Origin: Platynereis dumerilii
Lineage: Eukaryota > Annelida > Polychaeta > Phyllodocida > Nereididae
Assembly: GCA_026936325.1 (NCBI GenBank)
Contig: JAPTHN010000002.1
Location: 8,494,408-8,558,407, forward strand
Direction: 5' to 3'
Length of the DNA stretch: 64,000 nucleotides
Of the stretch, positions 1-10,835 are shown one piece after another. A model generated the notes under the pieces. That model saw nothing but the letters and a program-made list of their open reading frames with translations, did no database searches and had not been told where the DNA came from. The translations under genes were made by a program, and so were the position numbers. Position 1 is the first letter of the stretch. Each line of letters starts with the position of its first letter.

Positions 1-350
1 GGTGACTTTCACCAGCATGCAGGCAGTCATGTTTTTTTTTTTTTTTACCAATAAGAGTTTCTATTTTATGAGACAAAATAAAGTATATCATGTATATCGT
101 TATCACTCCTACTACCCTCCAAAACACCCCCCCCCCCCTCCGGTCATAAATTGCAGTGGTCCATAAGTGATCAATTTAGGCCCCGTCAAATTCCCAAGCT
201 CAGCAAAGCATGGAAAAGGGAAGATGGCGCGCAGTAAATTTAAAACCAAAATCAATGGATCTCTGCAATCGTCCTCGTGAAACATTACATTATTGAGTAT
301 TGAGATAAGGACATGGCAAGGGAATAATTTGTACTTTGCAATATTTTCAG

Positions 351-3300
351 GATGAAGACAACAGCATCACAATTGCAGAATCACGGTCCCTCATCTCTCA
401 AGGTACAACAGGCCTTCAAACTTGGCAGGTAGACTTCCAATGGCTTCAATGCTTTTCCAAAAATTTGACTTTTATTTGCTGCAATTATGAATCAGCTAAT
501 TAAAATAAATAATGTGTGTTGTTCTGAATTTTCCAGGCTGCCAAAATGCTTTCTGAATGGGTGATAGAACACAAAGAAATATTCCAAGACAAGTGAGTTT
601 TAAAACAATTTCCCAATTTGTGACTGTTACAGTCAACAAATGTCAAAATTGGACAGAAATGTTTCTTGTGAGGTCATATGCCTATGCTTGCCATGTTATT
701 CCTAAGACTAATAAGCAATTTGTGAGGTCATATCATATACATTCAATGCTATCAATACAAGTCACCAACTGAGTATCAATGACAATGAGGTCACAAGTTA
801 CTCAATGACAATGTTCAGTTAATTGCAATACAACGGATATGGTCTGTTGTGAGGTCATTGGTGTCCACAAGCAGCAGCTGAATGTGAGCACTTGTAATTT
901 GTTGACTGTAACATTAAGAAGAACCTTACTTACCAGCTCGTGTTTGTTTCATTGATATAGCGATATCAGTGTTCATGAATGTGTTCCTTTCCTCTTCAGG
1001 AACGTCTTGGAGTTGGGCAGTGGCCTGGGACTATTGGGACTCGTCACTTGCAATCTCTGCAATCCAAGGACGTACAACTTCACAGACAGTCATGAGAGTG
1101 TCATTAAGCTGTTAGCACACAATATAGAAATCAACCACCAAGACAATCCCAGTGACTTGGCATTTGATTGTGAAGAGAGTGACTTATCGACAAATATGCT
1201 TCATTTTCAAAACTCTTTGGAGCAAGTAGTAGTAAAAGAAAAGGCACTAACGGAAGGTTTGCAAAATCCAGCATTAGATGATCACCAATGGAGTATGTCG
1301 CCCGGATCACAAGATAGCTGGGAATTCAGAAAAGACCCAAAAGTGTCATTGACAAAACTTGACTGGGAAGAAAACTCGGAGCAGCAGTTGGTGGAAATGT
1401 TTTGCGATGTTGATATAATTTTGGCATCAGGTGAGAGAAAGAAGTTTATGTTATTCCCTGTTGTGCAGTTAGAAAAGTTCTCAGCAATGAAAAATTAAAT
1501 TAACTAGCTACTAAAAGGCATTACCCAGCTGACAATTCACATGAACTTCACGTGATAAACACGGGGGGAAACTGGTGAACATGACATAACTGAGAGTTAT
1601 CACGTGTTTTTGTTCACGTGAAAAAACTCCCCAACATTTTCAAGGGATAACCACGTGATGAATGTCATCAGATTAACGCTTGACCATCTTCACCACATAA
1701 CCTAGAGTTATCACGTTTTTTTCTTCACGTGAAAAAACTCCCCAACTAGACCCCGAAGTGAGTCAGAGTTAAAACTCTGACTTGCTTTACAAGAACTTCA
1801 ACTGACTAGTCAGCTAAGTTGTTGAACCTTGACTTCAACAAACTTCAGCTGACTTTTTGCAATATCCCAGGGCCCATCTGTTAAATATTTTTCAACAGTA
1901 CTTTTAACTTCGGAAATTTCACAATTTTCGGACACGGATTATTGTGTAATACACAAATGCGTCAATTTTCAGGGAGTTTTAAATGTTTTATAGACTTTAC
2001 AAAAGTACTATAATAGTTAGAAATACTTGTGCCCTTTATGCCCTTTTGAATGGTTCTAAAACCATTTCTGTGAGATGAAAATTGGCTAAGTTATGCAACA
2101 ATGGCTTGACTTTAGCTGACTCAAGTCTGACTTGACCAGACTGAACATTAACTTGCTGCTTGGGAACCTAACTATGACTTCACTAGTCGACTTTATAGAG
2201 TCGACTTCGGGGTCTATCCCCAACATTTTCACAGAATAACCATGTGATGAAGGTCACCAGATTAACGCTTGACCATCTTCATGACATAACTGAGAGTTAT
2301 CACGTGTTTTTCTTCACGTGGTTAACTGGTGAAGATTGCCCCCAAGAAATATAGATGGAGCCACCCGTACTAGAAACACAGCTGTGCACCGAGTTCCGCA
2401 CTAAGTTCACCTTAACTGAGTTTAAACTAATTAAACAAATGATTATGATTTCTAAATCTGGATTAATACACAGTATATGGTGGAATGATGCTTATTAGCT
2501 CAAAAAGGAGCACATATAGGATAATATCATATGGTTAGCCAGAATACTCGCTGCTGATTGGTCTACAGCCGTGCAATATTCTACGATATTGCACGCATGT
2601 TATTGCACTCTCATTTTAACATGTAAGAGATTGGACGGACCTGAGAGGAAGCACCATGTTTCAGTGCTGCTGCAGCCACAGGCTGGCAAACAATTTGTGT
2701 TTTCCGATTTTAGTAAAAAGTGCACTGTACAGCAACGGAGGCAGTTAGAAAGCTCGTTTTTGCGGCAAAAGATGCGTCTTTTTAAGGGCTATCAGGATAT
2801 CTATTTTTTGTACTGATTATATTATTTATATTTCCAGAATAAAGCAAAAAGTGACCGAAAAACAGCATTTTTACCGATTTTTTTGTGTTTAGAGGTTTAA
2901 AGTCTGCTATAAAGTTTCAGAAAAAAATCTAAAATAAAATCCATCATCAAGTAAATCATTTTTCCATTCCGAAAGTGTGAACTTTTTTTTTTTGAGTGAA
3001 ATATTTATTGCCTTTTGACGAGATACATTATAAAAAGGCGGATCAAAAGAAACACAAAAAAAGTTTGGACAAGGAATTCCAGTCCTTTTCTTTGCATTTG
3101 ACACAAAAAAAACCATATGATATAACAGTTATTGCACATCACCTCGTGCAATATCAGTTTTTATGGCACCTCGGTGACTAATATTGCACTCGGGCTGCGC
3201 CCTCGTGCAATATTAGTCACCTCGGTGCCATAAAAACTGATATTGCACTCAGTGCTGTGCGATAACTGTATATTATCACTAAAGACTAGTCATCCAAAAT

Positions 3301-4749
3301 GTGAATCAAGTATGACTACAATCCTTGATTCTGGTAACCCTTAAGAAGACTGAAAAAAGCCTCACTGCATCACACTGGTTGTGACAAATTTTCAGCAAGT
3401 TCTTGCGGCTTTCACTTCAGCCCCACAGCTATTGAAAGCCCAAGATAATGCTTGAAACAGTCTGAGTTGACTGGCTTGATGAGGAGCTAAATTAACCGGT
3501 GGGAGATTTAGCCTCTTCTCAAATAATTCTAACTGTTGAAGATTGCCCCCCAGAAAATCATGTGGTTAACTGGTGAAGATATTCACCAGAAAATCACATG
3601 GTTAACTGGTGAAGATAGCCCCCAGAAAATCATGTGGTTAACTGGTGAAGATTGCCCCCCAGAAGATCACGTGGTTAACTGGTGAAGATATTCAACAGAA
3701 AATCACGTGGTTAACTGGTGAAGATTGCCCCCAGAAAATCATGTGGTTAACTGGTGAGAAAATCACGTGGTTAACGTTTGCAATAACCAATCAGTTTTCC
3801 ACGTGATAACTGAGGGGCAATTTGATGTGTTAACTCTCAGTTAACCACCAGTTATGTCAGCTGGGTAAATGAAGGAACATAATATCTTGTCATTTCTTGC
3901 TGCATGTAACTGTCTGACAGCAGAATACGGAAAACCTCAAAAATCAAAATTCTCAGACTCATGACACAACAAGAGCGTAGCACTCACTCTTCAGAACGCC
4001 TAGTCCCACAACAAGGAAAAAATAGGTCTCATCATTTCAAGATCACTTTGGCTGCAGTTCGCCATACCAATTTTGCCCAATTTATAGTGATCTTATACAT
4101 ATATATATATTGCATTATTTTATAGGCGGTGATGATTGCCAGAGCGCATTCTCAATTCTGGCAGCTGCTGAAGATATTCTATTATGCATGACCCAACAGT
4201 GGCTCACGCATCAGTCTGTTTTGTTGTGTAATCATCTATTGAAGTAAACAGCAACTTGTTTTGTTTTTTTTTGCTACAGATGTTGTATTTGACGCAAGAA
4301 TCATTCCAGCTTTAGTCAAGGTTATTGGTGTTGTTTTACGGAAACCGTATTCTGTGCTTTACATTGCTTCCACCATAAGAAACAAGGACACAAGGGAAAC
4401 CTTCCTCGAGGCTTTGAGTAAGTATCTCATTTCTGGTTGGATTTCATAGTTCATGCTCTTTAGTCCTTATGATTTTTGTCTAAGTGGTATTGTTAACTAA
4501 ACACATTTGCCAATAATCTCCATGCTAAAACTGGTTTATTTGACAGTAGTAATCTGCAAAGTTTGCTAGACTTATATTTTGTTTGTAATTGTTAATGCAG
4601 AGCTTTCTGAGTAAATTAATTTAATTTCTAAATTATTTACTGTTTCAGAAGATGCGAACCTGACGTTTGAAATTATCCATGACAAACCAACACCAATTTT
4701 CTTCTATGATAAAGGTGTGTCTATTGAATTACTCCAGATTACATTATGA
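351..4749 (+). CDS. EEF2KMT: eEF2-lysine methyltransferase (FAM86 family), 3' five exons
   Basis: Five phase-consistent exons, 351-428, 537-592, 1000-1430, 4280-4417 and 4649-4749, encode 267 residues and the TGA stop; N-terminal exons lie left of the window. Members of this family trimethylate a lysine of elongation factor 2 using S-adenosylmethionine. Visible motifs in order: SLISQGTTGLQTW (family pattern ISxGTTGLxTW), the SAM-binding glycine loop VLELGSGLGLLGLV, the acidic strand end FTDSH, LDWEEN, then DVDIILASDVVFD and YSVLYIASTIRN. The last exon has a possible GT donor at 4715, but reading through it gives KGVSIELLQITL-stop. This resembles the vertebrate C-terminus (HLEMAMLNLTL), so I treat it as terminal. 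The usual DxxY motif reads DVVF here. The 2.8-kb third intron holds a repeat element. Exon ends are inferred from AG/GT sites and homology. Confidence 0.88.
640..870. repeat. Dispersed TGAGGTCA-containing repeat, copy 1
   Basis: The intron sequence contains several TGAGGTCA blocks and CAATGACAATG motifs. It resembles segments near 47950, 56870 and 58570. The ends are not resolved. Confidence 0.35.
3122..3271. repeat. Fold-back palindrome
   Basis: Two arms of about 65 bp pair around the centre TCGGGCTGCGCCC. GCAATATCAGTTTTTATGGC on the left is matched by its reverse complement on the right. It is nested in the 1521-3868 element. Similar centres occur in the palindromes at 39612 and 60621. Confidence 0.8.
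3529..3780 (+). repeat. About seven tandem copies of a ~42-bp unit containing CACGTG-like cores
   Basis: The core GGTTAACTGGTGAAGAT is followed by either TGCCCCC or ATTCAC and then AGAAAATCACGTG. This recurs about seven times with small changes (CACGTG, CATGTG, CACATG). Isolated related units lie at about 1540-1740 and 2220-2345, on the other arm of the enclosing element. Confidence 0.75.
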
Positions 4750-5390
4750 CAAATAAACAGTGATGACTGAATTTTGTATGTGTTTGTTCTTTATCTTCTA
4801 ACCTTAGGCGCGGGAGGTCAATAAATTTTGCCCAAAATAAACAAGCACATATAATGCGCAATATCACCCATGCCCCCACATATTTTACCTACACCACTCT
4901 GTGCCTATACACTGCATTGTACCAGGTCCTGCTACAGGAATACACAAACAAAATGGCGGCCTCAAATCAGGCTGATTGGACCTTGAATTGGCTGTGCAGT
5001 AAATTGAAAAATATTGAATTAAACTGAAAAAACTATGTGTGGTGCACATCGTCAATGTCATTGATGTAATATGTGTATGAGACGAACTACTGAAATGGGC
5101 TGGGTAAGCCCGGAATTTGGGTAATATCATCCCTCCAAGACAGAAACATAATCACCCTACGCATAGCATTTGCGATAATTACCCAAATAGTCCCAAAAAT
5201 ATTAAATTCATAAAATGTCTGCCCAAAAGTGCATAATACCATTGGAAAAATTATCTGAAGCAGTCACATTTGCTGATAAATTGACTTGTGTTGTCTATTG
5301 GTCAGGACATCCAAAGTTTAAAGGATTTTGTTGATTTCTCGATATGGTTCTTTCTGTTTTCTCTAGTCCAATTAGGGGTGTTATGGCCAA
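4750..5390 (+). other. EEF2KMT 3' flank
   Basis: No coding exon is visible here. AATAAA occurs at 4752-4757, almost touching the stop codon, and again at 4820-4825. The second is the more plausible poly(A) signal for the upstream methyltransferase gene. Nothing else is recognised. Confidence 0.4.
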
Positions 5391-6975
5391 GTTGGTAGAT
5401 TTCAATATTCGTTGAGGATTTTTCCGTTTCTCCTTTGGTCTTCAACAGGTCGATGGTATCAATATTTGTAGCTCAGAGTTGAACTTTCCTGCTAGTATTA
5501 TTTCTCTTTTCGCTTTCATTTGCGTTGCGATTTGTGCGTACTGTGCCTCGATCTCTTCAGGATTTGAGCCATTTTACTACCAAGAAAACCTCAATATATG
5601 CATTGAAATGAATGAAATGGAACAATTGCATTTCTATGAGCAATATCTATTTCTTGGTGTAGCTTGCTTGCTTCTTTTGTGCTGGTGTACCCCGGATCAG
5701 CCGAGGCAGCTCAACCTCCAACTTTTGTGGAAGGAGCTGCACTTTTCCTTTTTTTTTGGTGACCGTCGTATGATTATGAGATGAGAAGACTGGGAGTCTG
5801 GAACATATACCCTATTATTTCAGGGATGCCCAGGGTCTTTCAGTTGCCCCAGTATAGAATACTGGATAAAACCCGCCTCCATTTAATGTCCCATGGGCTC
5901 GGACTAAATTATGTTCCGGGGTGGGATTCTAACCCACGCCCTCAGAGCCAGTGGTAGCACAACCAAACACCTTAAACCATTAGGCCATGGAGGAACACGC
6001 TTGTAGGATTGTGTTCAAGTCATCTACCTTTCCCATTATCCCATTTGGATTTGAGTAGATTATTCATACCGGTATTGCCTTTCCACTTGGCTGTTCTGCT
6101 TTCTTTTCCCCGTTATGTTCTGGGTATATTTCTTGTTTTTCTTCCCTCGCTTTCTTTTTTTGGTTGTGTGTTCCGGTCCTTGTTGGGCTTCCTTTTTTTG
6201 AGTGAGGTCCTGTGCCTCATGGTGTCCTTGATACAGTCTACTTCTCCTTTGTCGAGGTGCAGTTTCGCAGTTCAGAGGCTTTGATGTTGTTCCTGTATTT
6301 GGTCTTCCATGCTTTCTTGTGATGTCATTTGTGCTCAGGCAGATGTAGATTTTGTCATAGTGGAGCCTTTTTACATTGTTTCGGTGTTTCATCATGTCCA
6401 GTAGTTTAATACTGTAGTTTGGTTGAAGGACAGACTTCCTTCATGAAACCATAGCAGGACGACATTTGGCATTTTCTTCCGCGATTTGTTTGATGTGTGT
6501 CTCCTTGAGTTGACAATTACCACACATTTAATTTCTTGTGGGGGGCTGATCCCTCCTCGTATTTTTTTAGTTTTTCTTTCAGTTCAATTCTGGAATCATT
6601 CAGAAGGTCAATCATTCTTCAAGTTGGGATTCCATGGCTTTGTTTCTGGCTTTAGCTTCGTCAAGTTGGGTTTTAGCTTCGTCTGCTTTTTTCTGTCCAG
6701 TTCTCCTTTAAAGTCTTCATTTCGCCAACAATCTTTTTCGCAGTTCCTTCTCCTTGTTTTTTGAAAGCATGCCTCCTCATTCGGACGATTGACTTCTAAT
6801 TGTGCATTGTTCAGATCTTCTTTGGTTTTCTTCCCTTGTTTTTTTTTCCTTCTGGTATAGTCGTCTCATGTTGTCAGCATCTTCCATCATAAACTTCCGC
6901 TTCCTCCGTGAGTGACAGGACGAAATTTTCGCTGAGTTAAATACTGAAAAATTGACGTAAATTGAGGTTGTCAAG
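5390..6975 (-). pseudogene. Degraded coiled-coil coding remnant, interrupted by a SINE
   Basis: Minus-strand frames give coding-like, charged, heptad-rich fragments in a consistent order. Examples are MMEDADNMRRLYQKEKKTRE near 6890, TQLDEAKARNKAMESQLEE near 6650, RIELKEKLKKYEE near 6570, an uninterrupted 111-codon Lys/Arg-rich segment at 6395-6060, and EEIEAQYAQIATQMKAKRE near 5540. The frame is broken several times and a SINE sits inside it. It could be an old LINE ORF1 or another element's structural protein. No family is recognised. Confidence 0.4.
5770..5998 (-). mobile_element. tRNA-derived SINE, family A
   Basis: Read on the - strand, it starts near CGTGTTCCTCCATGGCC. It has an A-box-like TGGCCTAATGG at about 5979-5990 and a B box GGTTAGAATCC at 5924-5934, at tRNA-like spacing. 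A non-tRNA body follows, ending near 5770. A related body is found at 41800-41925 in the same orientation. Confidence 0.7.
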
Positions 6976-7122
6976 TCTCCTGCAAGTGCTTATAGTTCCC
7001 TAGTGACCAAAGGAACGATAAGGTAGTGCTGTATGAACTCTGTTTCGTGAAAGAGGACCATTTCCTTGTGATTTAAGTCGCCCGGTCGACGTCGTCCTAT
7101 TATCGCCCGCACGAAAACAAGC

Positions 7123-7320
7123 ATGGCGGAGACGGTTGGTGTTGACAACCCTGACGAGGTTTCACAACGTGAGGAGGATGAAAATTCTACTGTCGAGACA
7201 GGTCCCACAACTGGTGAGAATGAAACCTGCGTTATGAACTGTACTCATCCAGCTGATAACAAAATTGTGCAGTGTATTTTGTGCCCAAGAAAGTTCCATC
7301 GTGTGTGTGTTGACAAAACT
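7123..7320 (+). CDS. Outer LINE ORF1, N-terminal part (first three PHD metal pairs)
   Basis: It begins with an ATG (MAETVGVDNPDE). An acidic leader is followed by CVMNC, CILC and FHRVC, which are the first six ligands of a C4HC3 PHD-type finger. The last pair (CQDC) appears only at about 10904, in the same frame, beyond the inserted LINE. The insertion therefore splits the finger. Coding ends near 7320, where endonuclease sequence of the other element begins in another frame. PHD fingers in CR1-like ORF1 proteins are known and are thought to help bind nucleic acid or protein. Confidence 0.8.
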
Positions 7321-10300
7321 GTGCCTACAGGAACACTGGTTATTCACCTTCGAAGAGACAATACTCTCCACACTAATTGGGGATGGATACTCTTATTCTG
7401 TGCGGTACAATGACGACAAATCCCCTATTAGCCCAGTAATGCGACCACGAGGGTGTGGCGGAGTGATAACAATATGGAGAAAGGAACTGGACAGTGTCAT
7501 CACCCCTGTGAGCGACGGATCAAGCAGGAACCTCCCCATTGTTGTTGACTATGGAGACCAGGACTTGGTCATCCTTAACTCATACATGCCAACGAGTGGC
7601 TCTACGGAATCCTACCCGGATCTGCTGGACGAGGCTAATGAGATAATGGAAAAATTCTCATCCAGCACACTAATATGGTGTGGGGACCTGAATGGAGATT
7701 TTGAACGGCTCCCCCCTTCGAGCAATGACAGACTCCTCCGGGAATTCTGCTATGAGAAAATGCTACTTCCCCCAAGTCATGATACGACCCCAACCTACCA
7801 CCACTTCGTAGGAAACATCAAGTCCAGAATAGATCACTTCCTCACAGGCAGAGCCGGCGCCAGAATGACTGCAAACTACTCTGTAGAAGCTAGAAACCCG
7901 ATTAACCTGAGCAGTCACGACCCTGTAAAGTTGACAGTGAGGGTGGAAAGGAGGGCCTCTTCTGATATGAAAGACGCAGAGAAGTTCTCACCAGCCCGCA
8001 GGAAACCAAGGTGGGACCGAATCGACACGGCAAAGTACTGCTCGATGACTGAAGACCGGCTGAGCTGCCTCGTAGAAAGCGGTGGGCTGGATCTCCCCAA
8101 TGAAGTACTGGTCGAGAGGCTCAACTATATCCTGCTAGAATCTGCCGACCTCTGCCAACCCAAGCCGAGAAAAGGGAGGAAAAAGAAACAGCGGCGTAAA
8201 CACCCATGGTCCGAGGAGTTGAAGCCAACGATAGCGGAGCTGAAGCACCAATTCTACCTGTGGAAGCGCCACGAAAAAGACCCGGACCACCCACTAGCTT
8301 CAACTGTGAAAACCCTGAAGTCAAAACTGCGATCCCAGCAGAGACAACTTGCCGCCATGCGACGACGTGAAGAACTTGAAGAAATTGCACAGGCTTCTTC
8401 TGAGGATAAGAGACTCTTCTACAAGCTCGTAGGCCGACAGCGGGGCACACATACGGACATCTCACAACATGTACTCTTCAAGGAAGACAAAACATCTCAA
8501 CTCAATGGGTGGGCAGCCTACTTCGAGGACCTTGCAGCCGACACTCCCTCCCCAAGCTTTGACGAAAGATCCCGTCATACTGCCAGAACCATCTTCCACT
8601 GCCACTCTGCGGAGGCTTCTGCAGAATGTAGGATACTTCACTCTCCATCTGTCAAAGAAGAAGATGTTAGAAAGCACCTAAGAGGACTGAAAAACGGCAA
8701 GGCGGCAGACGTGTTCGGAGTAACAGGCGAACATCTGAAACTTGCATCCCCACAGATTGTCAAGATCCTGACAAAAGTGATCAACAACTCCATGAAGAAT
8801 AGTAAGCTCCCCGACCAATTTAAGCAAGGAGCAATCGTCCCATGCTTGAAAAAGAATAAACCAGCAAGGGCTCCGGACAGCTATCGGAGAATCACTGTTG
8901 CCTCAACCGTGGGCAAGGTCGTGGAAAAGGAGATGCTCAAGAATACCAAGATGAGATCTGTAGACACTCAAAGCAACATGCAATACGGGTTCACCGAGGG
9001 TTGCTCTCCATCGATCTGCTCCATGATGGTCACAGAGGCAATTGCAGAGGCAAAGGACGGCCATACCCCGCTCTTCATGACATTCCTCGACTCGTCGAAG
9101 GCTTTCGACATGGTTGACCACACTGTGCTTTTGAATGCCCTGTACGACCTGGGTATCGGCCCTCATCTCTGGTCTCTGTACAACGACATGTACTCGGAAG
9201 TCACGTCCAGGGTGCGTCTAAAAGGGCAGCTGTCACGTGTTATCAGAGAAGAAAGGGGCATAAGGCAAGGAGGAGAAACATCAACCGAGGGATTTAAAGC
9301 CAAGGACAACCGTTTCCTGAAAAGGGTTCAAAGTCATCCTGTGTCCCTGAGGATAGGATCTATCCCCGTTGGAATACCGACAGTGGCGGACGACAATTGC
9401 CTTCTAGCTAACTCAATGAGGAATGCCCAGGTCCAGTTACTGATGGCCGAACACAACGCCAGCAGAGATCGGTATATATTTAGCACCTCCAAATCCAAGA
9501 TTGTTCTACTCCAGACCAGTGACTTAAAGGATAAGGTCCCACTGTCCTTCAATGGCAACATTATTCAGTACTCTGAAAAGGAAACTCACCTCGGCCTGGT
9601 ACGCTCCCAGGATGGCACAAACACACAAGCAATAAAAGCAAGAATCACCTGCGGAAGAAGAACAGCCTATCAGCTAATGGGGGCAGGACTGCATGGGATT
9701 AATGGTATGTCTCCAGCCATCACCAGAAAGCTAGTGCAGGCCTACGTACTTCCAGCCATGACATATGGATTGGAGTCACTACGTATGACACCAAAGGAGC
9801 TAGAGGAGATTGAGTCATACCATCGCTGCCTACTTAAGATGCTGCAGTCCTTACCTAGCAGCACAGCAAACCCAGCTGTGTATCTACTGATAGGATGCAT
9901 TCCGGTAACAGCCGTCATACACAGGAAGATTATCTCACTATTTGGATCCATCGTCTCACGTACTAAGTCGCCCGAATATGAAGTCCTGATCAGGCAGCTG
10001 GCAGTAAAGGATCTGAAATCTCATAGTTGGACAGTCCAAGTTAGAGAGATACTTCACATGTACGGACTACCACCAGCCCTTATGATGACAGAGAATCCAC
10101 CAGGAAAGGAAGAACTCAAAAGAGAAATGAAGAAGAAGACATCACAGTACTGGCAGAAGAGGCTGATATGCGAGGCAGAAAAAATGAAGAGCCTTCAATT
10201 TCTCAACTTAAGGATGTGCTGCATTAACAACGGCCACCCGGTATGGGAAACCGGGACGGACCCACGGCAGGTACCGATGGCAGCGGTTAGGGCCCAGATA

Positions 10301-10816
10301 CTTACAGGAAGGTACCCCTTAACTGGCCAAAGATGCTCAGGGAAGCATCGTACTGACAACTGCCCGTACTGCGACAGCAAGGAGCCTGAAACAACTGCCC
10401 ACTTCGTCCTTGAATGTGCTCTTCATAATGACACTAGACTGGCCTACATCAAGAGACTGGAAGATGTTACAGGCAAGACGATCAGGAAACTCTCAGATAA
10501 TGCCAAGCTACAGATCCTAATTGACCCAAGCCATCTGACAACTGATAGAGAAGAGGCAGTGGACCTTGAAAGAATAGCCAGGGCAGCATTCTTCAAGATG
10601 CACCACCGACGATCCATGGCAGACGGGAGAGGCTCCATGAAGACCTGGGCCACTAAGAAGTCCACCAGAGGCAAACCAATAAGTCTCCCAAGAAGAGAAA
10701 ATGGCAGCGCTCCAACCCTTCATGGCAAAGCAGGCGAAGCAGAAGGATGCAGGCAGCCCCCCAGACCCCCCAACGTATCCCCCTACAACGTACCTGGACT
10801 GCCAGGGTTCTCCTGA
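7318..10816 (+). CDS. Inserted LINE ORF2: endonuclease, reverse transcriptase, C-terminal zinc motif
   Basis: The frame is open for about 1165 codons without a stop; upstream codons to 7265 are fortuitous and belong to the host element. An APE-type endonuclease retains QEHW, CGDLNGD, SRIDHFL and SSHDP; its first strand is lost. The RT has KNGKAADVFGVTGEHLK, the catalytic strand FLDSSKAFDMVDH, GIRQGG and ADD in PTVADDNCLLA. The C-terminus has CPYCDSKEPETTAHFVLEC, a C-x2-C-x9-H-x4-C motif, then a basic tail. The unbroken frame suggests recent insertion. Without its 5' end it should not be able to move on its own. Family assignment within the Jockey superfamily is open. Confidence 0.85.
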
Positions 10817-10835
10817 ATAAGAGGAGGAAACTACT
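7318..10835 (+). mobile_element. 5'-truncated non-LTR retrotransposon inserted in outer LINE ORF1
   Basis: The inserted LINE starts abruptly at the CLQEHWL motif of its endonuclease and ends shortly after its stop codon at 10814-10816, where outer ORF1 sequence resumes (about 10830-10850). Loss of the 5' end is typical of target-primed reverse transcription. No poly(A) and no clear target duplication was found; exact ends are uncertain by about 20 bp. It belongs to a different family from the host LINE, with a distinct RT and C-terminal cysteine motif. Confidence 0.75.

Larger units (their letters stand above)
1521..3868. mobile_element. Non-autonomous element with 14-bp inverted ends, in EEF2KMT intron
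   Basis: TTACCCAGCTGACA at 1521-1534 is the exact reverse complement of TGTCAGCTGGGTAA at 3855-3868. Read as CCCAGCTGACA ends, both are flanked by TA, which fits a TA target duplication. Inside both ends lie related blocks rich in CACGTG and GTTAACTGGTGAAGAT. The right block is a tandem array and the centre has a palindrome. No transposase reading frame is visible. A 81-codon frame at 2571-2816 (KHHVSVLLQPQAG, KKCTVQQRRQLESS) is not recognised. Confidence 0.6.

Noticed and set aside
4805-4824. Possible terminal exon of EEF2KMT after CCTTAG, reading GAGGQ-stop
   Set aside because: Reading through the donor-like GT at 4715 gives a C-terminus that matches the family (SIELLQITL), so no further exon is needed.
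7123-7320. Host PHD-finger gene
   Set aside because: The missing last metal pair resumes in frame after the inserted LINE and continues into a CR1-like ORF1, so it belongs to the transposon.
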